A stretch of 60,578 nucleotides of DNA, taken from NCBI RefSeq assembly GCF_000286455.1, contig NZ_ALKG01000012.1:1-60578 (forward strand), written 5' to 3'. A program made the position numbers and the translations under genes. This DNA comes from Selenomonas sp. FOBRC6 (GTDB lineage Bacteria; Bacillota; Negativicutes; Selenomonadales; Selenomonadaceae). Below are positions 1-8,910 of the stretch, in pieces. The notes under the pieces are model-generated. The model was not told the DNA's origin. It was given only the letters and a program-made list of their open reading frames with translations, and did no database searches. Positions within the stretch are counted from its first letter, which is position 1. Every line of letters begins with the position of its first letter.

Positions 1-67
1 TAGCGGGCGACTCCTCGTCAACCCCTTTTTTAAGTTTTTATCCGAGGCAGATAAAACTCCGATCAAG

Positions 68-121
68 GCGCCCCTTCCACCGCTTCGCGGTTCTCCTCCC
101 CCGTTCCGACGGGGGAGGCTT
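68..121. repeat. Two adjacent perfect palindromes
   Basis: ACCGCTTCGCGGT (79-91) is followed at once by a second inverted repeat, CCTCCCCCG/CGGGGGAGG (95-118). The pair lies just downstream of the Fic gene, but there is no T-run after either stem on that strand, so it is not a classical terminator. It may be a copy of a dispersed intergenic repeat; no second copy was found in this window. Confidence 0.4.
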
Positions 122-124
122 AGG

Positions 125-856
125 TTACGGTGCTTCCAAGATGCTCAGATACATATCCAACCGCTCATTGATATATCCCGCAAGCAGCACCTCCATCGCA
201 GCGAGGTCGCCCCCGTCCTCGTATGCATCGAAAGCCTTATAGTACGCAATGCGGTCTGTGAATTTAATGTCAATCGGCGGATAGCCCGCTTTCATAAGCT
301 CCATATTGACGAGAAGCCGCCCTGTGCGTCCGTTTCCGTCAATGAATGGATGGATTCTCTCAAATTCAATATGAAAACGCGCGAGCTTTCGCACGATATG
401 TTCATCGCTCTCCGCATAGTCGCTTAGCAGCTCTTTCATGCGAGACTCGATGAGATACGGCTGCACAGGTTCATGCGCCGCGCCTATGATACGGACAGGA
501 ACTCTCCGATAGATGCCGCGATCCTCCCTCTTATCCACAAGAACGAGCGCGTGAATCTGCTTTATTGCATACTCGGTCAGGTGTGCGTGCTCCCGCACCA
601 ATTCGCACACGAAGTCAAACGCCTCTTTGTGTCCGACCGCCTCCAAATGATCCTTGAGTGGTTTTTGATCGATGGTCAGACCGCGCAGCACGAGATCTGT
701 TTCACGCAGCGTGAGCGTATTGCCCTCGATTGCATTGGAGTTATATGTGTACTCGACGGCAAACTCCTCGTTCAGCCGTTCTCGCTCCCCCGCTGTCAGC
801 GGTCTCCGCGCATCCAGCGCCGCCTTCTTGCGGTCAATTTCCTCAAAAACCGACAT
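125..856 (-). CDS. Fic family AMP-transferase-type protein
   Basis: Fic proteins usually transfer AMP, or a related phosphate-containing group, from a nucleotide to a target protein hydroxyl. The full signature HPFIDGNGRTGR is at residues 169-180 of 243, with the catalytic His at 169. The segment SNAIEGN (40-46) fits the inhibitory motif [S/T]xxxE[G/N] that precedes the Fic fold in class II proteins, so the enzyme is probably auto-inhibited. No antitoxin-like gene lies beside it, as expected when the inhibitory helix is built in. A TATAAT on the minus strand at 880-885 is a likely -10 element. The target is unknown. Confidence 0.9.
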   Translation of the reverse strand: MSVFEEIDRKKAALDARRPLTAGERERLNEEFAVEYTYNSNAIEGNTLTLRETDLVLRGLTIDQKPLKDHLEAVGHKEAFDFVCELVREHAHLTEYAIKQIHALVLVDKREDRGIYRRVPVRIIGAAHEPVQPYLIESRMKELLSDYAESDEHIVRKLARFHIEFERIHPFIDGNGRTGRLLVNMELMKAGYPPIDIKFTDRIAYYKAFDAYEDGGDLAAMEVLLAGYINERLDMYLSILEAP

Positions 857-969
857 CTGCTATCCCTCCGTCTTGTGTTATTATACCATCTCGAACGCAG
901 AATGTGTGTCTTTGCAGTACGGAAATTTTATGATACACTCTATTTCATAATAACGTAGTGAGGAACAGC

Positions 970-1695
970 ATGAACGAACATCATCTCATTCTCCCCGCAC
1001 TCCGCGCCGTACTGCCCTGCCATACGCGGCAGGAAATTGTCTGCATCGGCGGCGGACGCCCGCCCGCCTCTGACTGGCTATCTCGACTCGTCGCAAAGGA
1101 TGCACAGAAATCGCCCCCCATCTGGGCGATTGATCGTGGTGTGAATATCTGCCGCGCGTTGCAGCTGTCCCCCGCCCTTCTCATCGGCGACGGGGACAGT
1201 GCCGACGCAGAGGCGTGGACATGGGCAGTCGATCAGGGCGCAAAATTACACTCCTTCCCGCCCGAAAAGGATTTTACGGATACGGAGCTTGCCCTCCACA
1301 TTGTGGCGCAAAATGTGCGCGATCCGCTTGTCATACTCACGGCGGCATTCGGCGGGCGGCTCGACCATCTCATGAGCACCGCCGCCGTCGCCGCGCACGC
1401 AGACATTCCCTGTGTCCTCGCCGATGAACGGGAAACGCTCCTCTATCTGCGCGACGGCGAGACAATTCATATCACCTGCGAAACATTCCCGCGCGCAATC
1501 TCCCTCCTTCCATTTACAGAAGAATGCACAGGAGTAACGACCGAGGGGCTGTACTGGGAACTCGCGAACGCACAGATCGGCAGCCGCACCTCTCTTGCCG
1601 TCAGCAACGTGCTTGCGCCCGAAAACAGCGCGAAAACATTCACTATCTCCATCGCACGCGGTGTGCTCGGTGTCTATCTCTGTCACATAGAATAA
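970..1695 (+). CDS. thiN: Thiamine pyrophosphokinase
   Basis: Transfers pyrophosphate from ATP to thiamine, giving thiamine diphosphate in the cytoplasm. The family landmarks are in order: IGDGDS near residue 75, FPPEKDFTDTEL near 95 and FGGRLDH near 130, which form the active site. The reading frame opens at a GTG at 958, but the ATG at 970 is preceded by GTGAGG at good spacing and is chosen here. It is followed after 15 bases by ttcA on the same strand, so the two may be co-transcribed. Confidence 0.88.
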   Translation: MNEHHLILPALRAVLPCHTRQEIVCIGGGRPPASDWLSRLVAKDAQKSPPIWAIDRGVNICRALQLSPALLIGDGDSADAEAWTWAVDQGAKLHSFPPEKDFTDTELALHIVAQNVRDPLVILTAAFGGRLDHLMSTAAVAAHADIPCVLADERETLLYLRDGETIHITCETFPRAISLLPFTEECTGVTTEGLYWELANAQIGSRTSLAVSNVLAPENSAKTFTISIARGVLGVYLCHIE

Positions 1696-1710
1696 GGAAG
1701 CTTCACATAC

Positions 1711-2490
1711 ATGAACATCAACATCCCGCAGTCCTATTTCAGCAAGCTCATGCGCGCCGTCGTGGAGTTTGAGCTGATCGAGGAGGGCGACCGCATCCTG
1801 ATCGGCGTCTCGGGCGGCAAGGACAGCATATTTCTCACCTATGCCCTTGCAATCCTGCGCGAGCGTTTGAAACGGGACTTCTACATCGCCGCATTCACCG
1901 TCAATCCGCAGTTCGATGAGCCGTTTGACACCGCGTCGATTGCTGCATTCTGCCGGAGTCTCGACATCTCCTACGAGGTCGTGGACGTTGACATCGCGGG
2001 CGCGATTGCGGCGCAGGACGACAAAAGCCCCTGCTTTACCTGCGCGTTCTTTCGGCGCGGCGCAGTCAACCGTTACGCCGTGGAGCACAAAATGAATAAG
2101 GTCGCCTACGCGCATCATCACGACGATGCGGTGGAGACCTTCCTTATGAGCCTATTCTATTCGGGGCAGCTGAACACCTTCCGCCCAAAGACCTATCTGG
2201 ACAAGACGGACATCACCGTCATCCGCCCCCTCGTCTACTTCCGCGAGCAGGAGATCATCGACGCGATTCAGTACCACGGTTTCACGCCGATTCCCTCGCC
2301 CTGCCCGCACAACGGCAATACGACGCGCCAGACAGTCAAGGAGCTGATCGCGCGTCTCAGCGCAGAGAATCCGAACCTCTACAGCCACCTCGCCGCAGGA
2401 ATGCGCGAGGGCGCCCTCGGTGAACTTTGGCCTGCAAGCAAGACACGCAAGGAAATGGAGCGCACCTACCGCACCTTTATGACGAAGTAA
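1711..2490 (+). CDS. ttcA: tRNA 2-thiocytidine biosynthesis protein TtcA
   Basis: ATP-dependent enzyme that thiolates cytidine 32 of tRNA using an iron-sulfur cluster. The PP-loop GVSGGKDS lies near residue 32. CFTC (about 109-112) followed by RRG supplies the two-cysteine motif, and the SPCPHNG segment in the C-terminal part gives the third cluster cysteine. Length (259 aa) is close to the family norm. The related TilS-type ATPases lack this cysteine set, which favours TtcA. A strong hairpin terminator follows. Confidence 0.85.
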   Translation: MNINIPQSYFSKLMRAVVEFELIEEGDRILIGVSGGKDSIFLTYALAILRERLKRDFYIAAFTVNPQFDEPFDTASIAAFCRSLDISYEVVDVDIAGAIAAQDDKSPCFTCAFFRRGAVNRYAVEHKMNKVAYAHHHDDAVETFLMSLFYSGQLNTFRPKTYLDKTDITVIRPLVYFREQEIIDAIQYHGFTPIPSPCPHNGNTTRQTVKELIARLSAENPNLYSHLAAGMREGALGELWPASKTRKEMERTYRTFMTK

Positions 2491-2499
2491 GCCATCAAA

Positions 2500-2552
2500 A
2501 GAGCCGGACGATGAAGATACTCTCTTCGCCGTCCGGCTCAATTTATTTTTTC
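2500..2552. terminator. Bidirectional terminator between ttcA and guaB
   Basis: AGCCGGACG pairs with CGTCCGGCT, with further pairing of GAAGA and TCTTC inside. A T-rich run follows on the plus strand, and the stem also closes guaB on the minus strand. Confidence 0.8.
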
Positions 2553-2556
2553 AGTG

Positions 2557-4062
2557 TTAATCCCGTCCAAGCTTGTCGCGCAGGATGACATCGTGCGCGC
2601 CGCCCTCGACGATGCTGGTCGAGGAGACGAGGGTGAGCTTCGCCTTGTCGCGGAACTCGGGGAGGCTGAGTGCGCCGCAGTTGCACATAGTGGAGCGGAT
2701 CTTGGAGAGGGTCGTCTGGACGTTCTCCTTCAAAGGCCCCGCATACGGGACGTAGGAGTCGACCCCCTCCTCGAAGGAGAGCTTCTTGCTGCCGCCGAGG
2801 TCGTAGCGCTGCCAGTTGCGCGCGCGGTTCGATCCCTCGCCCCAATACTCCTTGTAATACGTGCCGTTCACCATGACGCGATCTGTCGGGCTCTCGTCGA
2901 AGCGCGAGAAGTAGCGCCCGAGCATGAGGAAGTCCGCGCCCATCGCGAGCGCGAGTGTCATGTGGTAGTCATAGACGATGCCGCCGTCGGAGCAAATGGG
3001 GATGTAGACGCCCGTTTCCTTAAAATACTTGTCGCGCTCGGCGCACACGTCGATGAGCGCCGTCGCCTGTCCGCGCCCGATGCCCTTCGTCTCACGCGTG
3101 ATGCAGATGGAGCCGCCGCCGATGCCGACCTTGATAAAGTCCGCACCCGCATTCGCAAGGAAACGGAAGCCCTCTCCGTCGACGATATTGCCCGCGCCGA
3201 CCTTGACCGTATCTCCGTACTGCTCGCGGATGTGCTGAATCGTCAGGCGCTGCCACTCGGAGAATCCCTCGGAGGAGTCGATGCAGAGGACATCCACGCC
3301 CGCAGCAATGAGCGCAGGCACGCGCTCGGCATAGTCGCGCGTATTGATGCCCGCACCGACGATGTAGCTCTTGTTATCATCGGTCAGTTCGAGCTCGTTC
3401 TCCTTGTTATCGGTGTAGTCCTTGCGGAACACCATGTAGCGCAGACGCTGATTCTTATCAATGAGCGGGAGCATGTTCAGCTTGCGCTCCCAGATGAGGT
3501 CGTTCGCCTGTGTGAGGGTCGTGGAGTCCGCATCCGCCCAGACGAGCTTTTCAAACGGCGTCATAAAGGTGTGTACCTTCGTATCGAGCGACATGCGCGA
3601 GACGCGATAGTCGCGGCTCGTCACGATGCCGACGAGCTTGCCGTTCGCCGAGCCGTCCTCCGTGACCGCCATCGTGGAGTGCCCCGTCTTCGCGAGGAGG
3701 TCGAGTACGCCGCCGAGCGTCGTGTCAGGGCTGATGTTGGAGTCACTGCTGACAAAGCCGGACTTGTAGTTTTTCACGCGCGAGACCATCGCCGCCTCTT
3801 CCTCGATGGACTGCGAGCCGTAGATGAAGGAAACGCCGCCCTGTTTAGCGAGCGCAATCGCCATTGTGTCATTCGAGACCGCCTGCATGATCGCGGAGGT
3901 CATGGGAATGTTCATCATGAGCGCCGGCTCCTCGTCGCGATGGTATTTGACGAGCGGCGTCCGCAGCGTGACATTTGCAGGGAAACACTCCGCCGAGGAG
4001 TAGCCCGGGATGAGCAGATACTCCCCAAATGTGTGCGATGGCTCGGTGTAGTAATGTGCCAA
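2557..4062 (-). CDS. guaB: IMP dehydrogenase
   Basis: Oxidises IMP to XMP with NAD+, the committed step of GMP synthesis. The 501-residue chain has the TIM-barrel halves flanking a CBS pair (about 110-220). The catalytic cysteine is Cys320 in [13 protein letters not shown], followed by the mobile-flap motif [12 protein letters not shown]. The frame stays open to 4149, but a TTG at 4062 preceded by AGGAAGG is the better start. A promoter, TTGACA-17-TATATT, lies at 4106-4134. The gene stands alone between two terminators. Confidence 0.93.
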   Translation of the reverse strand: MAHYYTEPSHTFGEYLLIPGYSSAECFPANVTLRTPLVKYHRDEEPALMMNIPMTSAIMQAVSNDTMAIALAKQGGVSFIYGSQSIEEEAAMVSRVKNYKSGFVSSDSNISPDTTLGGVLDLLAKTGHSTMAVTEDGSANGKLVGIVTSRDYRVSRMSLDTKVHTFMTPFEKLVWADADSTTLTQANDLIWERKLNMLPLIDKNQRLRYMVFRKDYTDNKENELELTDDNKSYIVGAGINTRDYAERVPALIAAGVDVLCIDSSEGFSEWQRLTIQHIREQYGDTVKVGAGNIVDGEGFRFLANAGADFIKVGIGGGSICITRETKGIGRGQATALIDVCAERDKYFKETGVYIPICSDGGIVYDYHMTLALAMGADFLMLGRYFSRFDESPTDRVMVNGTYYKEYWGEGSNRARNWQRYDLGGSKKLSFEEGVDSYVPYAGPLKENVQTTLSKIRSTMCNCGALSLPEFRDKAKLTLVSSTSIVEGGAHDVILRDKLGRD

Positions 4063-4105
4063 CGAAATCCTTCCTTTCTGTATCCGTCCTAAAATTTTTC
4101 TGTCT

Positions 4106-4134
4106 AATATACGCGCTTCCGCCCGCCGTGTCAA
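4106..4134 (-). promoter_or_regulatory. guaB promoter
   Basis: On the minus strand TTGACA (4129-4134) and TATATT (4106-4111) are separated by 17 bases. No purine riboswitch-like fold is evident between this promoter and the TTG start. Confidence 0.75.
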
Positions 4135-4176
4135 GACGTACCAAAGCAATATGTAACGATAAATTTCCGTATTTGC

Positions 4177-4212
4177 AAAAAATCCCTAAGAGTCCGCGTT
4201 CACTCTTAGGGA
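4177..4212 (-). terminator. tRNA-Leu terminator
   Basis: On the minus strand CCCTAAGAGT and ACTCTTAGGG form a 10-bp stem followed by ATTTTTT, about 13 bases downstream of the tRNA. Confidence 0.85.
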
Positions 4213-4224
4213 AATCGTCTGCTA

Positions 4225-4311
4225 TGGTGCCGAAGGCCGGGGTCGAACCGGCACGTTGTTGCCAACGGCAGATTTTGAGTCTGCTGCGTCTGCCAATTCC
4301 GCCACTTCGGC
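4225..4311 (-). tRNA. tRNA-Leu (anticodon CAA)
   Basis: An 87-nt tRNA with a long variable arm, as expected for leucine. The acceptor stem starts with GCCGAAG and CCA is encoded. The anticodon loop CTCAAAA gives anticodon CAA, reading UUG. Its promoter lies at 4321-4350 and its terminator just downstream. Confidence 0.95.
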
Positions 4312-4320
4312 ATGGGTTGT

Positions 4321-4350
4321 ATTATAGCACCCCTGCGGAGGATTTGTCAA
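4321..4350 (-). promoter_or_regulatory. tRNA-Leu promoter
   Basis: Minus-strand TTGACA (4345-4350), 18-base spacer, TATAAT (4321-4326). It lies directly after the end of the NUDIX gene. Confidence 0.75.
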
Positions 4351-4352
4351 CG

Positions 4353-4751
4353 TCAGCGCAGGTCGGCTTCGAGCTTTCGGATGAGCTCCATGTCCGCCTC
4401 GAACCACGGGACGCTATAGAGATCAGCGCGTCCGAGCCAGCGCCCTGCCGAGTGGACGGAGAGCTGCGGCTCGCCCGCAATGTGGCGGCAGATGTAGAGC
4501 CGCATGTTCATATGGTACTCGGGATAGTCGTGATCCACAATCCCGAGCAGACGCTCAACGGCGATCTCGACGCCCAATTCCTCGCGAATCTCACGCACGA
4601 GCGCCGCTTCGTCCGTCTCACCCGCCTCGACCTTGCCTCCCGCGAACTCCCATGTCCCCGCGTATGCACCGTAGCCGCGGCATGCGCCGAACACCTTTCC
4701 GTCCTTCAAGATCGCCCCCGCGACGACATCAATATGTTTTCGTTCACTCAT
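4353..4751 (-). CDS. NUDIX hydrolase, MutT-like
   Basis: Likely an 8-oxo-dGTP diphosphatase or a related nucleotide-sanitising hydrolase. The NUDIX box is complete: GGKVEAGETDEAALVREIRE followed by ELGV. The length is 132 aa from the ATG at 4751, which has AGGA six bases upstream. The longer frame to 4784 overlaps gpsA. The C-terminal segment with a conserved Trp (GRWLGRADL) resembles MutT of E. coli. The gap to gpsA is only 7 bases, so it is probably the last gene of the tcdA-gpsA-nudix operon. The substrate is inferred. Confidence 0.85.
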   Translation of the reverse strand: MSERKHIDVVAGAILKDGKVFGACRGYGAYAGTWEFAGGKVEAGETDEAALVREIREELGVEIAVERLLGIVDHDYPEYHMNMRLYICRHIAGEPQLSVHSAGRWLGRADLYSVPWFEADMELIRKLEADLR

Positions 4752-4758
4752 GAATTTC

Positions 4759-5739
4759 CTATTCCTTTTCACTCTTTGTTGCACGCAGGAAAAGCTGCAT
4801 CAGCTGATCACGCGGATCGCGCCTGTTCGTGACAATCTCGTAGACGGTCGCGGAGATGGGCAGGTCGACGCCGTACTCCTCTGAAAGCGCCATCAGTGCC
4901 TCGGCAGTGTAGACGCCCTCGGCAATCTTGTGGAAGTCCCCCGCCATGCCGCGCACAACAGCCTCACCGTAGCGGCGGTTGTTGCTGTGCGGGGAGAAGA
5001 GCGTCGCCTCGTAGTCGCCAAGGTGGGAGAGCCCGTAGATGGTCTCCCCGTCGCCGCCCATCGCGCGTACGAGGCGCACGAGCTCGCGCGTGCCGCGTGC
5101 CATGAGCGCACCCTTGAGGCTGCCGTAGCCGAGCCCATCGAGCATCCCCGCCGCGAGTCCGACGACGTTCTTCGCCGCTGCGCCGACTTCCGTTCCGAGG
5201 AGGTCTTCGCCGTAGTAGAAGCGGATGAGCGTGCTGCCGAGCGCGTCCACGAGGTCACGCAGTGCCTCCCGCTCCTCACCCGCGAGCACCATGCAGTTCG
5301 GAATGCCGCGCACGAAGTCTTGCACGTGACCGGGTCCGACCCAGACGATGGGATGCACAGCACTGCCCAGTTCCTCATGCACCACCGTACTGAGTCGCTT
5401 ACCCGTACCGATCTCCAGCCCCTTCATGCAGAGGATAATGCGTCTTTTGGCAAGCTCCGCCCCAAGTCCGCGCGAACAGAGATCGCGGAGGAAGGAGCGC
5501 AATGCCTGCGCGTGGATGGAGATGATGACGCCCTCTGCCGCCCGAACTGCCTCCGCGAGATCGTCCGTCAGATGGATGTCCGCTGGCAGCGTCAGGAACT
5601 CATTCGTCCGCGTCACACGCAGCTCTTTCAGATGAGCAGAGCCCGCACGCCCCCAGAGCGTGACTGCATGCCCGACGCGCTGCGCATACCACGCATGAAA
5701 TGAGCCCCAACGCCCGCAGCCCAGTACGGATATGTTCAT
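4759..5739 (-). CDS. gpsA: Glycerol-3-phosphate dehydrogenase [NAD(P)+]
   Basis: Reduces dihydroxyacetone phosphate to sn-glycerol 3-phosphate for phospholipid synthesis. The N-terminal Rossmann motif GCGRWGSF is at residues 7-14. The conserved catalytic-lysine region AAAKNVVGLAAG occurs in the C-terminal helical domain, followed by NNRRYGEAV. It has 326 residues, normal for the family. Its start overlaps the end of tcdA by 4 bases, a sign of translational coupling. Confidence 0.93.
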   Translation of the reverse strand: MNISVLGCGRWGSFHAWYAQRVGHAVTLWGRAGSAHLKELRVTRTNEFLTLPADIHLTDDLAEAVRAAEGVIISIHAQALRSFLRDLCSRGLGAELAKRRIILCMKGLEIGTGKRLSTVVHEELGSAVHPIVWVGPGHVQDFVRGIPNCMVLAGEEREALRDLVDALGSTLIRFYYGEDLLGTEVGAAAKNVVGLAAGMLDGLGYGSLKGALMARGTRELVRLVRAMGGDGETIYGLSHLGDYEATLFSPHSNNRRYGEAVVRGMAGDFHKIAEGVYTAEALMALSEEYGVDLPISATVYEIVTNRRDPRDQLMQLFLRATKSEKE

Positions 5740-6470
5740 GACGATACCTCCACTCGGATGTTCAAGAGATCACGCACGACTGCGCCCGCCATCATCAGCC
5801 CCGCCACAGAGGGCACAAAAGAAACGCTTGCGGGCACTGTTCGACGTCCTGCCGCCGGCGTCTCTTCTCCCGCCTCGGGCGTACGCGGGCGTTCACGCGA
5901 GCAGACGACCTTCAGATGCGGAATTCCCTTTTCCTTGAGTTTCTTGCGCAAAATGCGCGCAAGCGGATCGCCCTTCGTCCGATAGATGTCCATGACCTCG
6001 AACAGACTCGGGTCGAGCTTGTTCGCTGCGCCCATGCTTGCGATCTGCGGAATACCGCGCCGATGGCACTGCACGGCGAGGTCGACCTTTGCTGTCACTG
6101 TGTCCACGGCATCGAGTACATAGTCATAGCACTCGGGAAAGAACGCATCCGCACCAGCAGGCTGATAGAATGCGCGTATCTCACGCACATCACAGGCAGG
6201 GTTGATGGAGCGGATGCGCCGCGCCATTGTCTCCGTCTTCGGCATGCCCACGGTCTCGGTCAGTGCGTGAATCTGGCGGTTGATATTCGTCACGTCGATG
6301 ACATCGTGGTCAATGAGCGTCAGCCTACCTACCCCCGCACGTGCGAGTGCCTCAACCGCATAGGAGCCGACCCCGCCGATGCCGAATACTGCTATGGATG
6401 CGGTAGAAAGCCATTCCACTCCGTCACTGCCCAGCAGCATCTCCGTCCGCGCAAAGCGCCGATCGTTCAT
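5736..6470 (-). CDS. tcdA: tRNA threonylcarbamoyladenosine dehydratase
   Basis: E1-like ThiF/HesA-fold enzyme that cyclises t6A to ct6A at position 37 of ANN-decoding tRNAs, using ATP. The nucleotide-binding motif GIGGVGSYAVEALARAGVG lies near residue 31. DNINRQ-like NINRQIHAL and the DAVDTVTAK segment match the family. The last third carries a short insertion rich in Arg, Glu and Pro (RPRTPEAGEETPA), which is unusual but leaves the core intact. It is first in the operon with gpsA and the NUDIX gene. Confidence 0.88.
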   Translation of the reverse strand: MNDRRFARTEMLLGSDGVEWLSTASIAVFGIGGVGSYAVEALARAGVGRLTLIDHDVIDVTNINRQIHALTETVGMPKTETMARRIRSINPACDVREIRAFYQPAGADAFFPECYDYVLDAVDTVTAKVDLAVQCHRRGIPQIASMGAANKLDPSLFEVMDIYRTKGDPLARILRKKLKEKGIPHLKVVCSRERPRTPEAGEETPAAGRRTVPASVSFVPSVAGLMMAGAVVRDLLNIRVEVSS

Positions 6471-6497
6471 TGTCCCAACCTTTCAGAGTACATGCTA

Positions 6498-6542
6498 AAG
6501 AGCTGCAGCGAAAGCATACACCTCCGCAGCAGCTCCTTTCCC
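6498..6542 (-). terminator. Terminator after UspA
   Basis: Minus-strand GAGCTGCTGCG... and ...CGCTGCAGCTC form a stem followed by TTTAGC. The T-run is weak. The stem resembles other terminators in this window (see findings). Confidence 0.5.
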
Positions 6543-6565
6543 ACCAAGTTATGATTGTGTGCCCC

Positions 6566-6982
6566 TTATTTCACAACGAGTACGGGGCACTTCGACTGCT
6601 CAACGACATACTGGCTGACGCTGCCGAGCAGAACGCCCTTGACGACGCCGAGACCACGGCTGCCCATGACGATGAGGTCGATGTCATTCGACTCTGCAAA
6701 GTCGAGGATGACCACCGCCGGCGATCCCGTGTCGGAGAACGACTCCTTCGTGACGCCTGCCGGTACCATCTCGAGCGCGCGATCGAGGATAACATTCCCC
6801 GCCTTCGTCACAGAGTCGAGAATCGCATCCGAGAGCACGGCGTTGATTGCGAGCTGATTGATGTTCGCGACGTAGAGGAAATTCAGCTTTGCGCCGCAGA
6901 TCTCGGCGAGCATGCCAGCCTTTTCAATCGCACGGTCAGCACCCTCGGAGCCATCCACCGGCACCAAAATATTCTTAATCAT
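6566..6982 (-). CDS. Universal stress protein UspA, complete
   Basis: Single Usp domain of 138 aa. It begins MIKNILVPVDGSEGA and has the ATP-binding signature Gx2Gx9GS at GSRGLGVVKGVLLGS (about 110-124), so it should bind ATP. The typical ending CPVLVV is present. A second Usp gene lies immediately upstream in the same orientation. The role in stress survival is known only at family level. Confidence 0.9.
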   Translation of the reverse strand: MIKNILVPVDGSEGADRAIEKAGMLAEICGAKLNFLYVANINQLAINAVLSDAILDSVTKAGNVILDRALEMVPAGVTKESFSDTGSPAVVILDFAESNDIDLIVMGSRGLGVVKGVLLGSVSQYVVEQSKCPVLVVK

Positions 6983-7029
6983 GGCAGTTCCTCCTCACTT
7001 CTCTATAGAAATGAACCATATGGACAAAA

Positions 7030-7476
7030 TCATGCGCTTCCCGCGACCATGACGCTGGAGTGCGCGTGTTCCAAGACGGTCTGCGTGACGCTCCCAAGGA
7101 GAAATCCGCTCACACGCGAGAGCTTGCGCCCGCCCATGACGACGAGCTCCACCCCCATCTCATCGATGAATCGCAGGATCTCTTCCGCAGGTATTCCCGT
7201 GCGGTGGTGACGCTCACGTGCAATACACTCGGGCAGGAGCACCTCTGCTACGGCAAATATCTCCTGCGCCTCCTCTGCCGCCGGACGCACAATGCTCTTC
7301 GGGAGCCACGAGACATCGCCCTCGTCCGTGCTCGCGTCGAATGGAGACACATAGAGGAGATGCACCTCAGACGCCATCAGCGCAGCAAGCTCACCCGCCA
7401 GACGGACGGCACGCAGCGACTCCTGCGACCCGTCCACGGGGACAAGGATATGCGCGTACTTTGACTGCTGGTCCAT
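7030..7476 (-). CDS. Universal stress protein UspA, second copy
   Basis: Single Usp domain of 148 aa starting at the ATG at 7476, which has GGAGG six bases upstream; the frame upstream of it is not supported. The nucleotide-binding region reads GGRKLSRVSGFLLGS. The second glycine of Gx2Gx9G is replaced by Lys, so ATP binding is less certain than in the neighbouring copy. The two genes are separated by 47 bases and are probably co-transcribed. Confidence 0.88.
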   Translation of the reverse strand: MDQQSKYAHILVPVDGSQESLRAVRLAGELAALMASEVHLLYVSPFDASTDEGDVSWLPKSIVRPAAEEAQEIFAVAEVLLPECIARERHHRTGIPAEEILRFIDEMGVELVVMGGRKLSRVSGFLLGSVTQTVLEHAHSSVMVAGSA

Positions 7477-7573
7477 CACGCACCTCCGTCCCGCCTTGTT
7501 TGTTGTATTTATTCGCGAAATTCTGTCAAACTCCTTCTTTATTCCGACGATTATTCGCTCTGATGAAAATAAA

Positions 7574-7602
7574 TTGACGTGCCCCACCGAAAATGATAGA
7601 CT
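7574..7602 (+). promoter_or_regulatory. Promoter of the threonine ammonia-lyase gene
   Basis: TTGACG (7574-7579), 17-base spacer, TAGACT (7597-7602), 38 bases before the start codon. Confidence 0.6.
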
Positions 7603-7639
7603 GACTCTATATATAAGGAATAAATGGAGGCAATGCGTT

Positions 7640-8887
7640 ATGGGAGAAGAACAGAGAGTTCAGACGGACGAGGAAGTTGTCGCATCGACAGGGATTTCGG
7701 ATATCTATGCCGCGGCAAAAAGGCTCGAGGGCATTGTGCGAAAGACCCCGCTGGTACACAGTGAGTTCTTCTCCGACATCGCGGGCAATGCGACCTATCT
7801 GAAGCTCGAGAATCTCCAAACCACGGGCGCATTCAAGCTGCGCGGCGCATACAATCGCATCTCCATGCTTACGGAGGAGGAGCGGGCGCGCGGCGTCATC
7901 ACCGCCTCGGCGGGCAATCATGCGCAGGGGGTCGCCTACGCCTCGCAGAAACTCGGCGTGAACGCCGTCATCTGCATGCCCGCAACAACGCCGATCCTCA
8001 AAGTCGAAGCGACACGTGCACTCGGCGCAACGGTCATCCTGCACGGCAACGGATTCGACGACGCTTACGCGCACAGCCTCGAACTGCAAAAGGAGAAGGG
8101 CTACGTCTACATCCACCCGTTCAATGACCGCAATGTGATTGTCGGACAGGGCACAATCGCCCTCGAGGTGATCGACGCGCTCAAGGATGTGGACGCAATC
8201 CTCGTCCCCGTCGGCGGCGGCGGTCTTGCCTCGGGCATCGCACTCGCAGTGAAGCTCGTCAATCCGCAGGTGAAGGTCATCGGTGTCGAGCCGGAGAATG
8301 CGGCGTGCATGAAGGCAGCGCTCTCCTGCGGACGCGCAATCACCCTCCCCTCTGCCGACACGGTCGCCGACGGCTGCGCTGTGCGCACGGCAGGCACACT
8401 CACACTCGAGTTCTGCCGCCGCTACCTCGACGAGATCATCACCGTCTCTGAGATGGAGATCATGAGTGCCCTGCTCTCCCTCATCGAAAAGCACAAATTC
8501 ATCGCCGAGGGCGCGGGCGTCCTCTCCCTTGCCGCACTCGGCAAGCTACGCATGAAGGACAAGAAGATCGCCGTGCTCGTCAGCGGCGGCAACATCGACA
8601 TCTCGACCATCTCCGCGCTCATCTCCAAGGCACTCATCTCGCGCGGCAGAGTATTCCGTTTCTCCGTCCAGCTCCCTGACAAACCAGGACAGCTGCTCAC
8701 CGTCGCGCAGATCCTCACCGATCAGGATGCGAACGTCATCCGCCTCGACCACGATCAGACGATGGTGACGGACAGCTTCCAGAAGGTTCAACTCACCGTC
8801 ACCGTCGAAACGCACGGACAGGAGCATATCGACCGCATTGTCTGCGCACTCGCAGCAAACGGATTTGAGATCAACAAGATTTACTGA
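7640..8887 (+). CDS. ilvA: Threonine ammonia-lyase (PLP) with ACT domain
   Basis: Deaminates threonine to 2-oxobutanoate, the entry to isoleucine synthesis or threonine catabolism. The 415-residue chain has the PLP lysine in TTGAFKLRGAYNRI (about residue 55) and the phosphate-binding glycine loop VPVGGGGLASG. A single C-terminal ACT-like domain starts near residue 335 (RVFRFSVQLPDKPGQL). This architecture is the shorter form with one ACT unit, so allosteric control differs from the two-ACT biosynthetic enzyme. The ATG at 7640 follows GGAGG. The ArsR-type repressor gene starts 23 bases later. Confidence 0.88.
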   Translation: MGEEQRVQTDEEVVASTGISDIYAAAKRLEGIVRKTPLVHSEFFSDIAGNATYLKLENLQTTGAFKLRGAYNRISMLTEEERARGVITASAGNHAQGVAYASQKLGVNAVICMPATTPILKVEATRALGATVILHGNGFDDAYAHSLELQKEKGYVYIHPFNDRNVIVGQGTIALEVIDALKDVDAILVPVGGGGLASGIALAVKLVNPQVKVIGVEPENAACMKAALSCGRAITLPSADTVADGCAVRTAGTLTLEFCRRYLDEIITVSEMEIMSALLSLIEKHKFIAEGAGVLSLAALGKLRMKDKKIAVLVSGGNIDISTISALISKALISRGRVFRFSVQLPDKPGQLLTVAQILTDQDANVIRLDHDQTMVTDSFQKVQLTVTVETHGQEHIDRIVCALAANGFEINKIY

Positions 8888-8910
8888 CAGAAGAAAGGAT
8901 ATATCAGCGT

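Noticed and set aside
2554-4092. A 512-codon plus-strand frame opposite guaB
   Set aside because: Its product is rich in Arg, Asp, Glu and His with no recognisable motif, and guaB on the other strand has full catalytic motifs. It is a GC-driven shadow frame.
4063-4224. Purine riboswitch before guaB
   Set aside because: The leader between promoter and start is about 40 bases, too short for an aptamer, and the hairpin at 4177-4212 belongs to tRNA-Leu.
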